Source: Saussurea involucrata (taxonomy: Eukaryota; Streptophyta; Magnoliopsida; Asterales; Asteraceae). From it: 64,000 nucleotides of DNA. The position numbers were made by a program, and so were the translations under genes. The stretch lies in NCBI GenBank assembly GCA_033807775.1, contig CM066321.1, positions 43,996,850 to 44,060,849 on the forward strand, given 5' to 3'. The notes beneath the pieces are model-generated. The model was not told the origin of the DNA, ran no database searches, and was given only the letters and a program-made list of their open reading frames with translations. Below, piece by piece: positions 22,240-32,916 of this stretch (the stretch's first letter is position 1; each line of letters begins with the position of its first letter).

Positions 22240-23293
22240 CTTTCAACCTTTCTTCTCAATAATGATTTCGACAGAGGTACAACCGATACTACTTTGTTTT
22301 ATAAAAGAAAAGGTGATGAGATTATGCTTGTACAGATCTATGTGGACGACATTATTTTTGGTTCTACAAATGCACAACAATGCACAACAACGCACAGATT
22401 TTGAAAAACTCATGCAGAGTGAGTTTCAAATGAGTATGATGGGAGAATTAAACTTTTTCCCAGGACTCCAAGTCAAACAATCATCAGAGGGCATTTTCAT
22501 AAATCAAGCTAAATATGTCTCTGACATTCTTTCAAAATTCAGGCTCTCTGATGCCTCTGTAATGAAGACCCCCATGTCCACTGGAAATAAGTTACACTCA
22601 GATCCAGATGGTAAGTCTGTAGAGTGCAAGCTCTACAGAGGCATGATTGGGTCCCTTTTATACTTAACAGCAAGTAGAGCTGATATAATGTATGCTACAT
22701 GCCTCTGTGCAAGATACCAAGCTAACCCAAAGGAATCCCACCTTCTTGCTGTAAAGAGGATCTTCAGATACCTTAAGGGAACCAAAAATCTTGGGCTCTG
22801 GTATCCAAAGAACTCTGGCTTTGATCTTAAGGCCTTCACAGATTCATATTATGGACGATGCAAGCTTGACCGAAAAAGTACCTCTGGGAGTTGTCAATTC
22901 CTGGGTGGTAAACTAGTCAGCTGGACTTCAAAGAAGCAGAATTGTGTGTCGGCATCTACGGCAGAAGCTGAATATGTTGCTGCTGCCAGCTGTTGCTCCC
23001 AAGTTCTGTGGATGCGAACTCAGCTAAAGGACTACGGGTACAACATATACAAGATACCCATCCTCTGTGATTCAAAGAGTGCCATTGCGATCTCTGCAAA
23101 TCCTGTACAACACTCCAAAACAAAGCATATCGATATCCGTTACCACTTTCTGAAGCATCATGTTGAACTAGGCACAATCGAGATGTACTTTGTGTCAACT
23201 GAAATTCAGCTTGCAGACCTATTCACCAAGGCACTTGATGAGAAAAGATTCCTTTTCTTGGTGGGTAAATTGGGTATGATAAACATGAGTTGA
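22240..23293 (+). pseudogene. CopC reverse transcriptase C-terminal part and RNase H
   Basis: YVDD is at 22339-22350. A frameshift near a short tandem duplication (AATGCACAAC at 22367-22392) moves the frame. It then reads MSMMGELNFFPGLQVKQ, MIGSLLYLTASRADIMYATC, RIFRYLKGTKNLGLWYPK, GGKLVSWTSKKQN, TAEAEYVAAASCC, CDSKSAIAISANPV and DLFTKALDEKRF, ending at TGA 23291-23293. In RNase H the usual D-S-D-F/Y-A-G reads DSYYGR, so a catalytic aspartate appears lost. This closes pol. Confidence 0.93.
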
Positions 23294-24327
23294 TCTCTGT
23301 AAGTGAGACTTGATCTTCTTGTAAATATGTATATATTTATACTTTTCTGTATGTAAATTCCTTATCATCAAAAGTTCTGTAACCAACAGAGCTTCTGTGG
23401 GAATGCTCAGAACCTCTGGTGAGTTTGACCTATGTTCTATGCAATTACTTATCTTATCTGATCCAAGCATAGGTCAAGGGGGAGCAGAAGGAGACCTTGA
23501 ATTAATCTACAGAAGTGGTTAATTCAAGGGGGAGCCAAAGAAGAGTAGTGGTCAGCCAAATCCATAGAAGTCAGGTAGTTATCCGAGCAAAGGTGCATCA
23601 AAAGGAGAATGTCTCGCACAAAACCTTTTTCCAAAACAGTTTTCTAGGACACCAATTTCCAATTATGTCCTAAAAACACAGTTTAAAACAATCAAAACTT
23701 TGGATGATCAAAAAGCTTTGTGAGCTTTCTGTTATTAGAAATTTAAGGTCACAGAGCCTCTGCGGAGCTCAGCAGAGCTTCTGTAAGTCAGAGCCTCTGT
23801 AATTTTAAATTTCCACACAGAGACTCTATTCCACTGTCTTTTCAAACGTTTTGGTAAAGGTGCAAGCTCAGAGGTTATGATAGAAGGTCTCAAATCACAG
23901 AGCTTATTCCACCACAAAGCCTCTATCGGTTTGACACTTATACACAGAAACAGGATTCTGTAAGATGCGGGTTATTTCTGAAGGTGACAGTCATTCGAGT
24001 ATAGAGACGCCCACGCGCTCAGCATTAATGGGCCGCACACGACGTCTAATCGGGCTTTGACACCTCTGACGTGGCACTCTTTCATTGGACGTACATACCA
24101 CACATTCCTCTGATACGTTGCACACAGCTGTTGTACTCGATTACGGACCCCAAAGAATTATCAAATAATTACTATTAACCTCTTCAGATTCAACCACCGT
24201 TAAAACCCTATAAAACCCCTCTTACATTCTTCCTCATTCCTTTATGATTCTCTCTCAAATACCTCCGGCGAATAGTGAAATTCCTGCAACTGCCTTCTTT
24301 CTACTCCATTTCTTCGAAATCTCAGCA
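23294..24327 (+). promoter_or_regulatory. Spacer between CopC pol and ORF3 with a candidate ORF3 promoter
   Basis: No family coding sequence is seen for about 1 kb. The last 300 bp looks like a plant promoter: GACGTC at 24038-24045, TGACGTGG at about 24066, an inverted CCAAT (ATTGG, about 24086) and TATAAAA at 24209-24215, then a CT-rich leader (TCTTCCTCATTCC) before the ORF3 start. The equivalent spacer in CopB has the same order of elements. I infer that ORF3 is transcribed from here and not by readthrough of pol. Promoter activity is untested. Confidence 0.5.
24209..24215 (+). promoter_or_regulatory. Candidate TATA box for CopC ORF3
   Basis: TATAAAA in the context ACCCTATAAAACCCC, a very common plant core-promoter context, 113 bp upstream of the likely ORF3 ATG (24328). 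Confidence 0.55.
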
Positions 24328-25424
24328 ATGGCTTCCACCAAAAACTCACCGGCGACATCCCCTACTCACTCCGAGCACTCACAACAACGAACCAGGGTCA
24401 CTAATCCTGAACTTGAACAGGGTGAATCTGTTGATTTCTCTCCAACCACTCACCTGCAATTCTTTATCGAAAATAACCATTTCGAGAACTCATTACCCCT
24501 CAAACCCAACAATCACTTCCTTGTGCCCTCAAGAACAGCTTTTGGGGAAGCACATGCCATTTTACTGAACATCCTGGAAAACCACCCATTAAACACCCTC
24601 CTAACCAAGAACGTTACTTACATCCCTGCCAGGTACATGAACCAGTTCTGGCAGAGTTGCTATTATGATGCAGAATCAAGGGAAGTCAGAGGTTGGATCT
24701 CAAAACTTGATAAATCTGAGAAAATCGAGCTCAAATTTAACCGAACCATGCTCTCGTTAGAATTCAATATGCCCACAAGAGGGCTTTTAGGGATTAAGGA
24801 GTATGCCGAAATCCTTCTGATAAAGAGCTCTGCGACTTTGCAGATATGTTGGGATACAATACCCACCTGAACAAAAGGAATGACTTCAGGAGAAACCGAT
24901 TCCCACCTCTGTGGAATACCTTGTTCTCGATCCTCAACAGATGTCTCACAGGGAAAGTGGGGAGTCCAGATCAAACCTCACACCAAATCCTAGCCATAAT
25001 GTACGGGGTTTATTATGACTTACCCCTTGACTTTGCAGCTCTGATGATGCAAGAGCTTGTGAACACAATTGACCGTCGCATCTCAGTACAGAAGGCAAAG
25101 GGTCCAAATGTTCTAGATCTCCCTGCTCTGCAGTTCCAGAGGACTATCGGAGTCATTCTGGAACCTCTGCTACAAATCAACAAATGGCCAATTGAAGGGC
25201 CTGTAGTCAAGACTTACCCCTTGGGTAGAATGGCGACCACAAAACACGCAGAGGGGTATGCGATCTGCAGACCTCTGACAGCCAGACTTCTGTCCTATGC
25301 CTCCGATGAACAACTTAGGATAGATTATATATGCGCTCACAGGACTCCAGAACCGAGTCCTGCGACACCCCCGCGTTTAGGAGTCCCCCTAGGAACCTTA
25401 GTGGTAGAAAGGATGAGCCCATAA
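24328..25424 (+). pseudogene. CopC ORF3, N-terminal globular domain
   Basis: Likely start ATG 24328 (MASTKNSPATSP); an in-frame ATG at 24244 lies about where transcription would begin. CopB ORF3 also starts MAST. The domain includes LLTKNVTYIPARYMNQFWQS, then a frameshift near 24840 and, in the next frame, LWNTLFSILNRCLTGKVGS then DQTSHQILAIMYGV and LPLDFAALMMQELV. The last block aligns with CopB ISCMTAKTGSSDQAAQPQ. No signal peptide or membrane helix is visible, so it does not look like an envelope glycoprotein despite the position. Function unknown. CCTCTG words are dense here. Confidence 0.7.
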
Positions 25425-26827
25425 GAGCATGCAGAAGCTGTGGCCAAACACGAGCAAAACCTGGTCAAGATCAAACTACAGAGGAAAAAGATGATATCCT
25501 CTGTATCCAAGACAAAGGCAGCCACTCCCCCCAAACATAAAAAGGCTCCCAGAGCAAAAAAACCTACAGAGGGAACCTCTTCAAGTGCTGCACATCTCAC
25601 CGAACCTCCACCAGAAATTATCATTGCATCCTCTGCTACCCCTCCTCCAACAGAGAAGAAGAAATGCAAGACTAAATCTTCAGAGGAGGGAGCCCCTAAG
25701 CCCAAGAGGAAAAATACCAAGAAACCCAAGACTCATCTGCAAACTATCGCAGAGGAAGTCGTTGCAGAAGAAGGAACAACCGCTGATAAACCTCTACCAA
25801 CCCCCACTCCTATACATTATGCAGATCAGGGTGATTTCTCCGCCTTCCTCGAGCAACACGATTTTGCAGACACCTTGGACACCTCTGGTTAGAATGCAGA
25901 AGCCCTCTCAGAGTATAACTCTGAACAAGCCCAAATGGAATCTCCTGTGCCAGAAGTTGACCCTGCCACAGAAGAACATGGTGACCAGTTTTCCTCTCCT
26001 CCAAGCTATGATCCAGAACTCCAAAATACAGAGGAGATGATTCAAACTAAAGATACTTGGGTAAAGTCCAATCTAGGCTAGAATCCCCAATACTAGGATG
26101 CATGACAGAGGAGGAAGCTTTAAAAGATACCACTACAAAACCCTCCGACATCATCTCAGAGGTGATCTCTGATATGGAGGTTGACAGAACCTCTGAGGGT
26201 ATCCAGGTTCTGCGTCCACATGTACAGAGCCTACTTGGATCTCATCCATGCTACGACTCATTAGTATCTAGGATAGAATCTCCAGTGATTGGGACTGTGA
26301 CAGAGGCTGAAGCCCAAAAAGATGCCGAAGTTGGAAGAGGCACACAACCAAAACCCCCTCCTAGTGCAACCCACATCTCTGATACCACCAGTCTAGTGGC
26401 AGAAGGTGTCATTGAAAAAAAGCAGCACAACTCGAGCCCAACCCCTGCAAACCGGACAGAGGAACTTATTTCCACCTCTGTGCCATTAGAAACCGGGGAA
26501 CCCATTCCAAGGGAGTCCTCTCCAAAGGACTTACCTTTAGTAAGTGATCAATTGCCCCAGATCACATCCGAAATCCCCACAGAGGAATTCGTTTCCTCTG
26601 ATACGCACACACTCATAGGTCCCAACAGCTCTTCAGAGGAGCTTAGAAAGCACAACGACGAAGGGACTCTAGACAAGTCCCCAAGTCAACTTAAGGATAC
26701 TCCTGTACCCACCTCTGGAGTGGATCAGGACCATGTCCTTAACAGAACCTCTATAGAGTCTGAGGCCCAAAAAGCCCCTGCTCAAGGATTAGAGGGAAGT
26801 CCTTCCGCTCTCAACGCAAAAACATGA
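25425..26827 (+). pseudogene. CopC ORF3, basic cluster and acidic low-complexity part
   Basis: In the frame 25440-25892 there are Lys-rich clusters, including EKKKCKTKSS and KPKRKNTKKPK, which resemble nuclear localisation signals. Ser/Thr/Pro/Glu-rich sequence follows to 26827, broken by TAG codons (25890-25892, 26824-26826) and at least one frameshift. Nearly every 100 bp carries CCTCTG or CAGAGG. The basic clusters occupy the same place as KRKQ and KRTKKTK in CopB ORF3. Confidence 0.62.
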
Positions 26828-28261
26828 GAGAAAGAAGGCGTCTCAGGAACAGAGACTCACGCTGGTGATAGATCCGTTCACCCAGAGGTTACACCTGGTT
26901 CATACGTCTCAAGGGGTGAGTTCCAAACCCTTGTCACCTCTATGACCAATTCATTAGAGGGGTGGAAAAGCTCCTTTGATTCTTTTGCAGAGACATCCAA
27001 AAGGGCAATCACAGATCTGACCACCAAAGTGGACCACCTGTCCACAGAGGTGAAAACTGCCATGACCAAAGTAACACCTGCTGCAACAACCTCTGCGACC
27101 ACTGAACCGGCCTCCACTTCTGCTCTGGAAACCGCCATCACAAATCTCACAAAGCAGCTAAAGAAGGCAAGAAAAGCTCAAAAGAACCTCCTCCAACCCT
27201 CTGCCCCCGTCATCACCACCGAAGATCTTCAAAAGGCTTTGGATAAAGTCCAGGAACATACTCTTGATCAAACCAAGGCTCTGCGGCCTACGGACTATAT
27301 CACCAGAGCTCAAATAACAGAACTAGGTCAAGGTGTATTGAATGAAATGACCGAATTCATCAAAGCATTCACCATCACCAACCCCAATTACGTAAAGGAC
27401 TTCCAAAACAGCGTAGGCAGATTGCGTTTCAACTCAGAGGCATAGGTCGTTTACCTTCTTGGCATCTGCGATGACTTATGCGCCAAGATGCTTGCCGCAG
27501 GTGCCTCTCAGCCAAAGAAGCCAAAGACTACATGCAGAACAGAGGGTACCAAGGATAAGGGTCAGGATGACTCTGATGATGATTCTGATGGATCATCAAT
27601 TCATCCTGAGGGGGAGAAACAGAGGAAAGGAAGAGCATCTACCAGAGGTTTACCTGCACCACCAATATCAGCAGAACCCCTAAACTAAGTACCACAATCT
27701 AAAACCCAAGGAGGAACCCAACAGAAGACCACAGAGGCAACACCCACCTCTGTGGAAACAACTCATATAACCATAGAAGACTTACCATATCCAACCCACA
27801 AACCAACTGAACAATTTCAAATCCTTACATCCTCTGAAGAAGACCAACCACCCAAATAACCAAAACCAATAGAAGACAAACTACCTTCCCCAACACCAAA
27901 AACACCAGAAGAACCCAAATTACCATCCCCTACACCAGAAGCTGCAACGACAAAACCTCCATTTCCCACGCCTAAAATAACAGAGGAGCCCAAAACCAGA
28001 ACCAAGACCTTAGCTCATAAACGAAAATATCTGAGCAAATCCGCAGAAGCCATACCAACCAAACCTCAAACCAAACCCACATCACCATCCAAGCCCTAGG
28101 AAGCACAAGGGCCAAAACCAACAGAGGCAACCCCTACAAAGACTACAGAAGGACCCCCACCAAAGACCTCAGAGGCTCAACCGCTAAAACAAACAGAGGC
28201 AACTCAAACCCAAAAGACAGAAGCACAAAAGCCTAAGGCCAAGGACAAAGGAAAGTCCATA
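26828..28261 (+). pseudogene. CopC ORF3, coiled coil and second acidic and Pro/Thr-rich part
   Basis: The frame 26878-27445 reads SMTNSLEGWKSSFDSFAET, ITDLTTKVDHLSTEVK and ITNLTKQLKKARKAQKN, a probable coiled coil, then a conserved TELGQGVLNEMTEFIKAFT segment. After a stop near 27445 the sequence is acidic (GQDDSDDDSDGSS) and then a run of P-T-E/K repeats to 28260. The coiled coil and the TELGQG segment recur in the fragment at 62864-63460. Stops and shifts break the frame. Confidence 0.62.
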
Positions 28262-29088
28262 GTGACAGAGGAACCGAAAAAGAAGAAGCCTAAGCATCAA
28301 CCCACAGAGAAACTGATGAAAAGTGCCTTTGATGCCTTTGTCACCCTAAAACCTGAAGAAGAAGATTGGGCTTACGGAATCACTCCTTTGTCAACCAATC
28401 TGAAAATAGATCCTAAGGCTAAGCCAATAAAAGATCGAGTGGCCAAACTAAAAAGTGACTTGGAAGCTCTGCGAAAACCCATGCCTCCACCTCCTGTTCA
28501 ACAAAGAAAAATGGAAGAGGTGGTGCACAAATACTTATACAGCAAAACAGTCAACGATCCTCTGCCACCATCTATCATGCACCCTGACTTTCTTAAAGAT
28601 CTACGAGATCAATTCTATAGAAAGAAAGCCAAACCAGTCAACCAAGTCTTCTCAAACTCCAAGATAGACAAGGTCATCTACTGGTTTACTACAACCTCTA
28701 CAGAGTCAAGAGGATAGACAGATCCGAGACCACGTTCTCAGATGCAGATCTAAGAAATCTAAACCTCTATGATCTACCTGATCTTCTGAGTTGGGCAAGG
28801 CAGAACTACAACCACAGACTGGAAATCCAAGGAGCTTACTGTGAAATCAGGATGGCCATACGCGAAAGACTTCTGATGTATAGCATGAATGACTTCCAAC
28901 TAGGACTCGACTTTGGAGTAAACGGTTTGAGTGTTCCACCACCAGAAGATGACTGCCCCTCCTCTTCAAGGCCAAACTCTATCATCACTTTTTCAAGGAT
29001 TGAGTATGTCTATCAAGATCCTGCTAGAAAGTCAAAGTTATTCCTAGAAAACCATGCATTTTTCAATTTTTTATTTTTCAATACTTAG
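28262..29088 (+). pseudogene. CopC ORF3, C-terminal domain
   Basis: The frame 28262-28717 has a helical region with DAFVTLKPEEEDWAYGITPL and VVHKYLYSKTVNDPLPPS, ending RKKAKPVNQVFSNSKIDKVI. After a stop it continues with LEIQGAYCEIRMAIRERLL and a final part ending at TAG 29086-29088, which overlaps the polypurine tract. The segment LEI...EIRMAIRE corresponds to WLEIRLAIQKS in CopB ORF3. It is likely a real domain conserved in the family, function unknown. Confidence 0.6.
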
Positions 29089-29096
29089 GGGGAGAT
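29084..29096 (+). other. CopC polypurine tract
   Basis: CTTAGGGGGAGAT directly before the 3' LTR; primer for plus-strand synthesis. It overlaps the stop codon of ORF3. Confidence 0.9.
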
Positions 29097-29815
29097 TGTT
29101 AGCTCCAACTTCTGTAGTTAAAGAAGTATTGAAAAATAGGCTAAGTGTAAAGTCATCGACAGAGGCCTCTGCCAAGACACCGAGCAAAGATCCAAGTGAA
29201 GGATCTACAGAAGACACTCTCAGAGGACAAGGCCACAGAGCCTCTGTCATCCTTGACAGAGCCTCTGTGGTATGAAGACTGAAGACTTAGAAGATTATTT
29301 GAAGATCAACACGAAGACGATCGTGCCTCTCATGATGTCTGTTGTACGAAGATCCTGAAGATCATTCGTACAAGGCGTGCCCTGCCAACTCCATGTGTCA
29401 ACCTCTGATGGGTTACAGCCTTAGCAGAAAACGGCACACTACGTTAATGTTGTACCTGTAGCAGTCCCACGATCGTGTCTTTGTACCCTTTGTACTTCTT
29501 GTCTCCCCTTTGTCCCCTATATATCAGTATAAATAGAAGGCTCATGTTGAGCTTTTCTATTAACTTTGCACAACACACACACACCCATTAGAGCAGAATT
29601 CTTATTATACTTTCGGTGTTCTTGGTGTTCTTGGATAATCAATATACAATGATTTATTGAGTTAATATTTTGTGTTATTATTATTTCACGTATTTGATTG
29701 TGTGTTATTTCTACCAAGTAATCTTCTCTTGTTCTGTCAAAAACGCTTCCACACATAAATATATGTTTAGAACTTGAGAGACTAATATCATTGTTGAGTA
29801 AAATCGGGATCAACA
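29097..29815 (+). repeat. CopC 3' LTR (719 bp)
   Basis: Starts TGTTAGCTCC, ends GGGATCAACA. It has a 15-bp stretch (GACAAGGCCACAGAG) absent from the 5' LTR; the diverged LTR fragment at 61127 has this stretch too, so the 5' LTR most likely lost it. Confidence 0.95.
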
Positions 29816-29865
29816 AACACAAACACGTATCCCGACTATGATTTATAGTCATCTCGGTCGGTTTA
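29816..29865 (-). pseudogene. CopA RNase H fragment between CopC and GypG
   Basis: Only 50 bp of CopA remains here. Read on the minus strand it gives the copia RNase H peptide DRDDYKS-stop-SGYVFV, with TAG where the family has glutamine. It carries the AACAC duplication of CopC at its left edge and the GTTTA duplication of GypG at its right edge. Confidence 0.85.
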
Positions 29866-30153
29866 TGTAACACCCTAAAAATCAAGGCCAATTTAAACCT
29901 TTAAATTTAACAAGGTAAATCAGAAAATCATTCAGACCTTTATATATATAAGTAGAGAATTAACTATGAGGGTTCATATTTACACATATCGAATTCTCTA
30001 AATAACCTATTAATCTAATCATGTCAACTATAATTAGATTAAATGGGTTATCTAAGCAATTCATCCAAAGCCTCCTCGTATCAGCTAATTTCTCCGCTTA
30101 TCATCAAAAGTCGAATACCAAAAGCACTCGTCCCACATCCCATTACTTCCCTG

Positions 30154-30217
30154 AGCTCGTACCTGGTAAGAAAATTTAATTTGAACGATTAGGCTTACGC
30201 CTAGTGAGAACATCCAA
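30154..30217. promoter_or_regulatory. Conserved LTR block with TAGGC/GCCTA stem-loop
   Basis: A block of about 60 bp including TACCTGGTAAGAAAATTTAA, then TTAGGCTTACGCCTAGTGA and AACATCC. It is nearly identical in the right GypG LTR (37174-37236), the solo LTR (13260-13320) and the inverted LTR (59742-59810), while the rest of those LTRs has diverged a lot. Such retention suggests a functional element, perhaps for RNA 3' processing or a protein-binding site; this is inference. Confidence 0.6.
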
Positions 30218-30434
30218 ATTCAAATTAAAACATTAACAGCTTTGAAAACTCAGATATTCAAAGCATATAAACAAACCTGGTTTGCCACCATTCTTACCGT
30301 ACTCGTACTCGTCTCATAATGATGGGAACATACCCGATCCCATGAGTATGATTAACATTTAGAAAGTCATAACATCATATTCGAGAGCCTACTACGAATC
30401 ATTTCAGATTCTAGATCATCGCTCATATCCAAGA

Positions 30435-30815
30435 AATTACAAGTTACTTTATGCCTATTTCTTGGAGTAGAAGTAGAGATTACAATTTACTTTATGCCTA
30501 TCTTTTACCTTCCCATAGAAATCAGGAATTACAATTTACTTTATGCCTATTCCTCGATTTCTACACTACGAAATGGGAATTACAATTTCCTTTATGCCTA
30601 TTCTCCATTTCCACGTAAACAGGAATTACAATTTACTTTATGCCTATTCCACGTTTCACGTCACACTATGAAATAGAAATTACAATTTCCTTTATGCCTA
30701 TTTCTCATTTCACAACACCTTTACAAAATGGGAATTACAATTTACTTTATGCCTATTCCACATTTTAGGTCAACAGGAATTATAAATTACTTTATGCCTA
30801 TTCCTCGTTACAATA
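30435..30815. repeat. Tandem array in GypG 3' LTR (GGAATTACAATTTACTTTAT units)
   Basis: About eight units of 40-60 bp containing GGAATTACAATTTACTTTAT and GCCTATTCC. The matching array in the 5' LTR (37450-37885) has one more unit, which explains most of the 58-bp length difference. Confidence 0.9.
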
Positions 30816-31930
30816 CTATCAGTACCTATGGATCCATTACACATACTATATACAAGCATAGTATCAACCTAAAACAAACCTTCAAGCCTAACACACTAAC
30901 ATCCAACAGTAAGTATGTTCAAGCTACTAGGATTGTATTTCAATTTCTCAATCATACCCTGTCCAAGAGTTATCAATACTCCAAGTTACCGGATACTCAA
31001 AAGTGCACGGAACTTCAAAAGTGACAGGACGACAGAAGTTTCCGGACAACACAAAACTATCCGGACATCGTAACTTACCGGGTACACAATTCTTACCGGA
31101 TACTAGTCCTATCCGGATGTTTACCGGAAACATAAACAATCCGGATAACATCCGGAAACCAAGGTAATCCGGATACCATCCACTATCTATTTTATCCGGA
31201 AACTACAGAAAAGATGAACTTACCGGATGTCGAACTTCGTCCGGATACCATCGATCAGGGGTTTCCGGATACTTCCTTTTTATCCAGAAACTACGACTGT
31301 GTTCTTATTTCCTCATCAAACAGTCTCAATAATTCATCCTTAAATTCAATACACATCCTTATAACAGTTCTATAACATGTAAGCAAAATAACAACACCAA
31401 AATCATCCAATTTTAAGGTTTATAAATCAAAATGAGATGAACTCACCTTAATGAAGATAAACCCACTTCTTCTGCAAAATCAAAGATCCAAGACAATTTC
31501 TCCAATCAAGCTGTATCAAAATGGAATCATATTAGTTTGCAGATGCTATCTCACAAGCTGAAATCATATTTACATAATTCTTTGATTTTTACCCAAAGTT
31601 TCTTCTCCTTTCTTCTTCTTCGTCTTTTCTTTCTCTCAGCTTTTCTTGACCGACCTCAGTGCCAAAGAATTGAGATATTTCTCAATTCAAGGCTACTTAT
31701 CCATATCTCACTTTCAAAAATGACCATTCACACCTTCAACTTCCAAGTTCCAACCAATGACTAAACAACCCTTCACTTTTCTAATTTTCAATATTAACTT
31801 TAGACTTTGGTCATTTGGAATTTCACCCTTTGAGTTATAAAAATGCAACATAACCCGAATCTTAAACTAAATTAAACATAGACTCCATTCATATTCAATT
31901 ATAATGTAATGGAAATTCAAGGTGTTACAA

Positions 31931-31943
31931 ATCTCCCCAACTT
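31931..31943 (-). other. GypG polypurine tract
   Basis: Plus-strand ATCTCCCCAACTT, that is AAGTTGGGGAGAT on the element strand, one base from the 3' LTR. Confidence 0.88.
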
Positions 31944-31971
31944 GAAAATGATTTCGTCCCCGAAATCAAGG

Positions 31972-32916
31972 CTAGGTAAATAGATGAGGATATCTAATCT
32001 TCATGTATTCTTCCGCTTCTAACGTCACGTTAGCAACTCGGTGATGTTTCCATTGTACCTTCAACATAACTACATCCTTATGTCGTAGCTTCTTAACCGA
32101 TCTTTCTAAAATCGCTTCCGGTTCCTCCACACAACGACTCTTCTCATCCACTCTTACTTCAGTAAGTGGAATTACGTCATTCTCTTCGGCTAAACATTTC
32201 TGAAGATAACAGGCATGAAAAGTGTTGTGGATTCCTTCCAATTCAGGTGGAAGATCCAACTGATAAGCTTGAAGTCCAACTCTCTTAGTTATGGTGAAAG
32301 GTCCTAGAAAACGAGGACTCAATTTTCCACGTTTACCAAACCTTATCACACCTTTCCACGGGGATACCTTAAGCATTACACGCTCCCCAACTTGGAATTC
32401 TTTCGGCCTTCTTTTCGGATCGGCATAACTCTTTTGTCGATCTTGAGCCGCTTTCATATGCTTCCGAACCTCTTTCACTTTATCAGCCGTTTGTTGCACG
32501 AATTCAGGACCAGCAAATTGCTTTTCTCCAGCTTCTAACCAACATACCGGAGTTCTACATTTCCGACCATACAAAGCCTCGAAAGGTGCTCGTCCAATAC
32601 TGGAATGATAACTATTGTTATACGCAAATTCTACCAAAGGTAAATGCGTATCCGAGTTACCTCCAAAGTCTAACACACACGACCTGAGCATATCTTCCAA
32701 AGTTTGAATGGTTCTTTCACTTTGCCCGTCCGTTTGTGGATGGTAAGCAGTGCTCAAATTTACTCTTGTGCCCAATTCTTCTTCTAGGGACAGCCAAAAC
32801 CTTGAAGTAAACCGACCGTCACGGTCAGAAACTATAGACACGGGTATACCATGCCTTGAGACCACTTCGTCGATATAAAGCTTGGCTAACTTATCAATTG
32901 GTGAAGCTTCTTTCAT
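31972..32916 (-). pseudogene. GypG integrase core and chromodomain-like tail
   Basis: The 314-codon frame has the integrase core IVSDRDGRFTSRFW (second Asp) and AYHPQTDGQSERT (catalytic Glu region), then VEFAYNNSYHSSIGRAPFEA and LYGRKCRTP. The C-terminal part has VGERVMLKVSPWKGV and ends in the chromodomain-like VQWKHHRVANVTLEAEE. It lacks only the first catalytic Asp, which is in the adjoining segment. It would insert cDNA, with the tail guiding to heterochromatin. Confidence 0.94.

Larger units (their letters stand above)
15721..29815 (+). mobile_element. CopC: Sirevirus-like Ty1/copia retrotransposon with long third ORF, 14,095 bp
   Basis: Bounded by LTRs 15721-16424 and 29097-29815 with a 5-bp target duplication (one mismatch). 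A primer-binding site follows the left LTR and a polypurine tract precedes the right one. The order is gag with a CCHC knuckle and a long coiled-coil extension, protease, integrase, reverse transcriptase, RNase H, about 1 kb of spacer, then about 4.8 kb of ORF3. LTRs differ by about 26 substitutions plus one 15-bp indel over about 704 bp by hand alignment (about 3.7%). The order and the downstream ORF fit the Sirevirus (SIRE/Maximus) lineage. Many frameshifts and stops make it defective. CCTCTG/CAGAGG is extremely frequent throughout. Confidence 0.93.
29866..31929 (-). repeat. GypG 3' LTR (2,064 bp)
   Basis: TGTAACACCC to GGTGTTACA; the termini form an inverted repeat. It includes a conserved block with the stem-loop TAGGCTTACGCCTA (30154-30217), a tandem array (30435-30815) and a TCCGGA-rich zone (30975-31275). 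Confidence 0.95.

Noticed and set aside
24244..24327. ATG at 24244 as the ORF3 start
   Set aside because: It is in frame, but lies only about 30 bp after the TATA box, where transcription would start; ATG 24328 gives the MAST start shared with CopB.
24328..29088. ORF3 as a viral envelope protein
   Set aside because: Its position after pol invites the label, but I see no signal peptide, no hydrophobic membrane span and no cleavage site; basic clusters and coiled coil point to an intracellular role.
30435..30815. Tandem arrays in LTRs as a CRISPR array
   Set aside because: Units lie next to each other with no unique spacers of constant length, in a plant LTR with partner copies.
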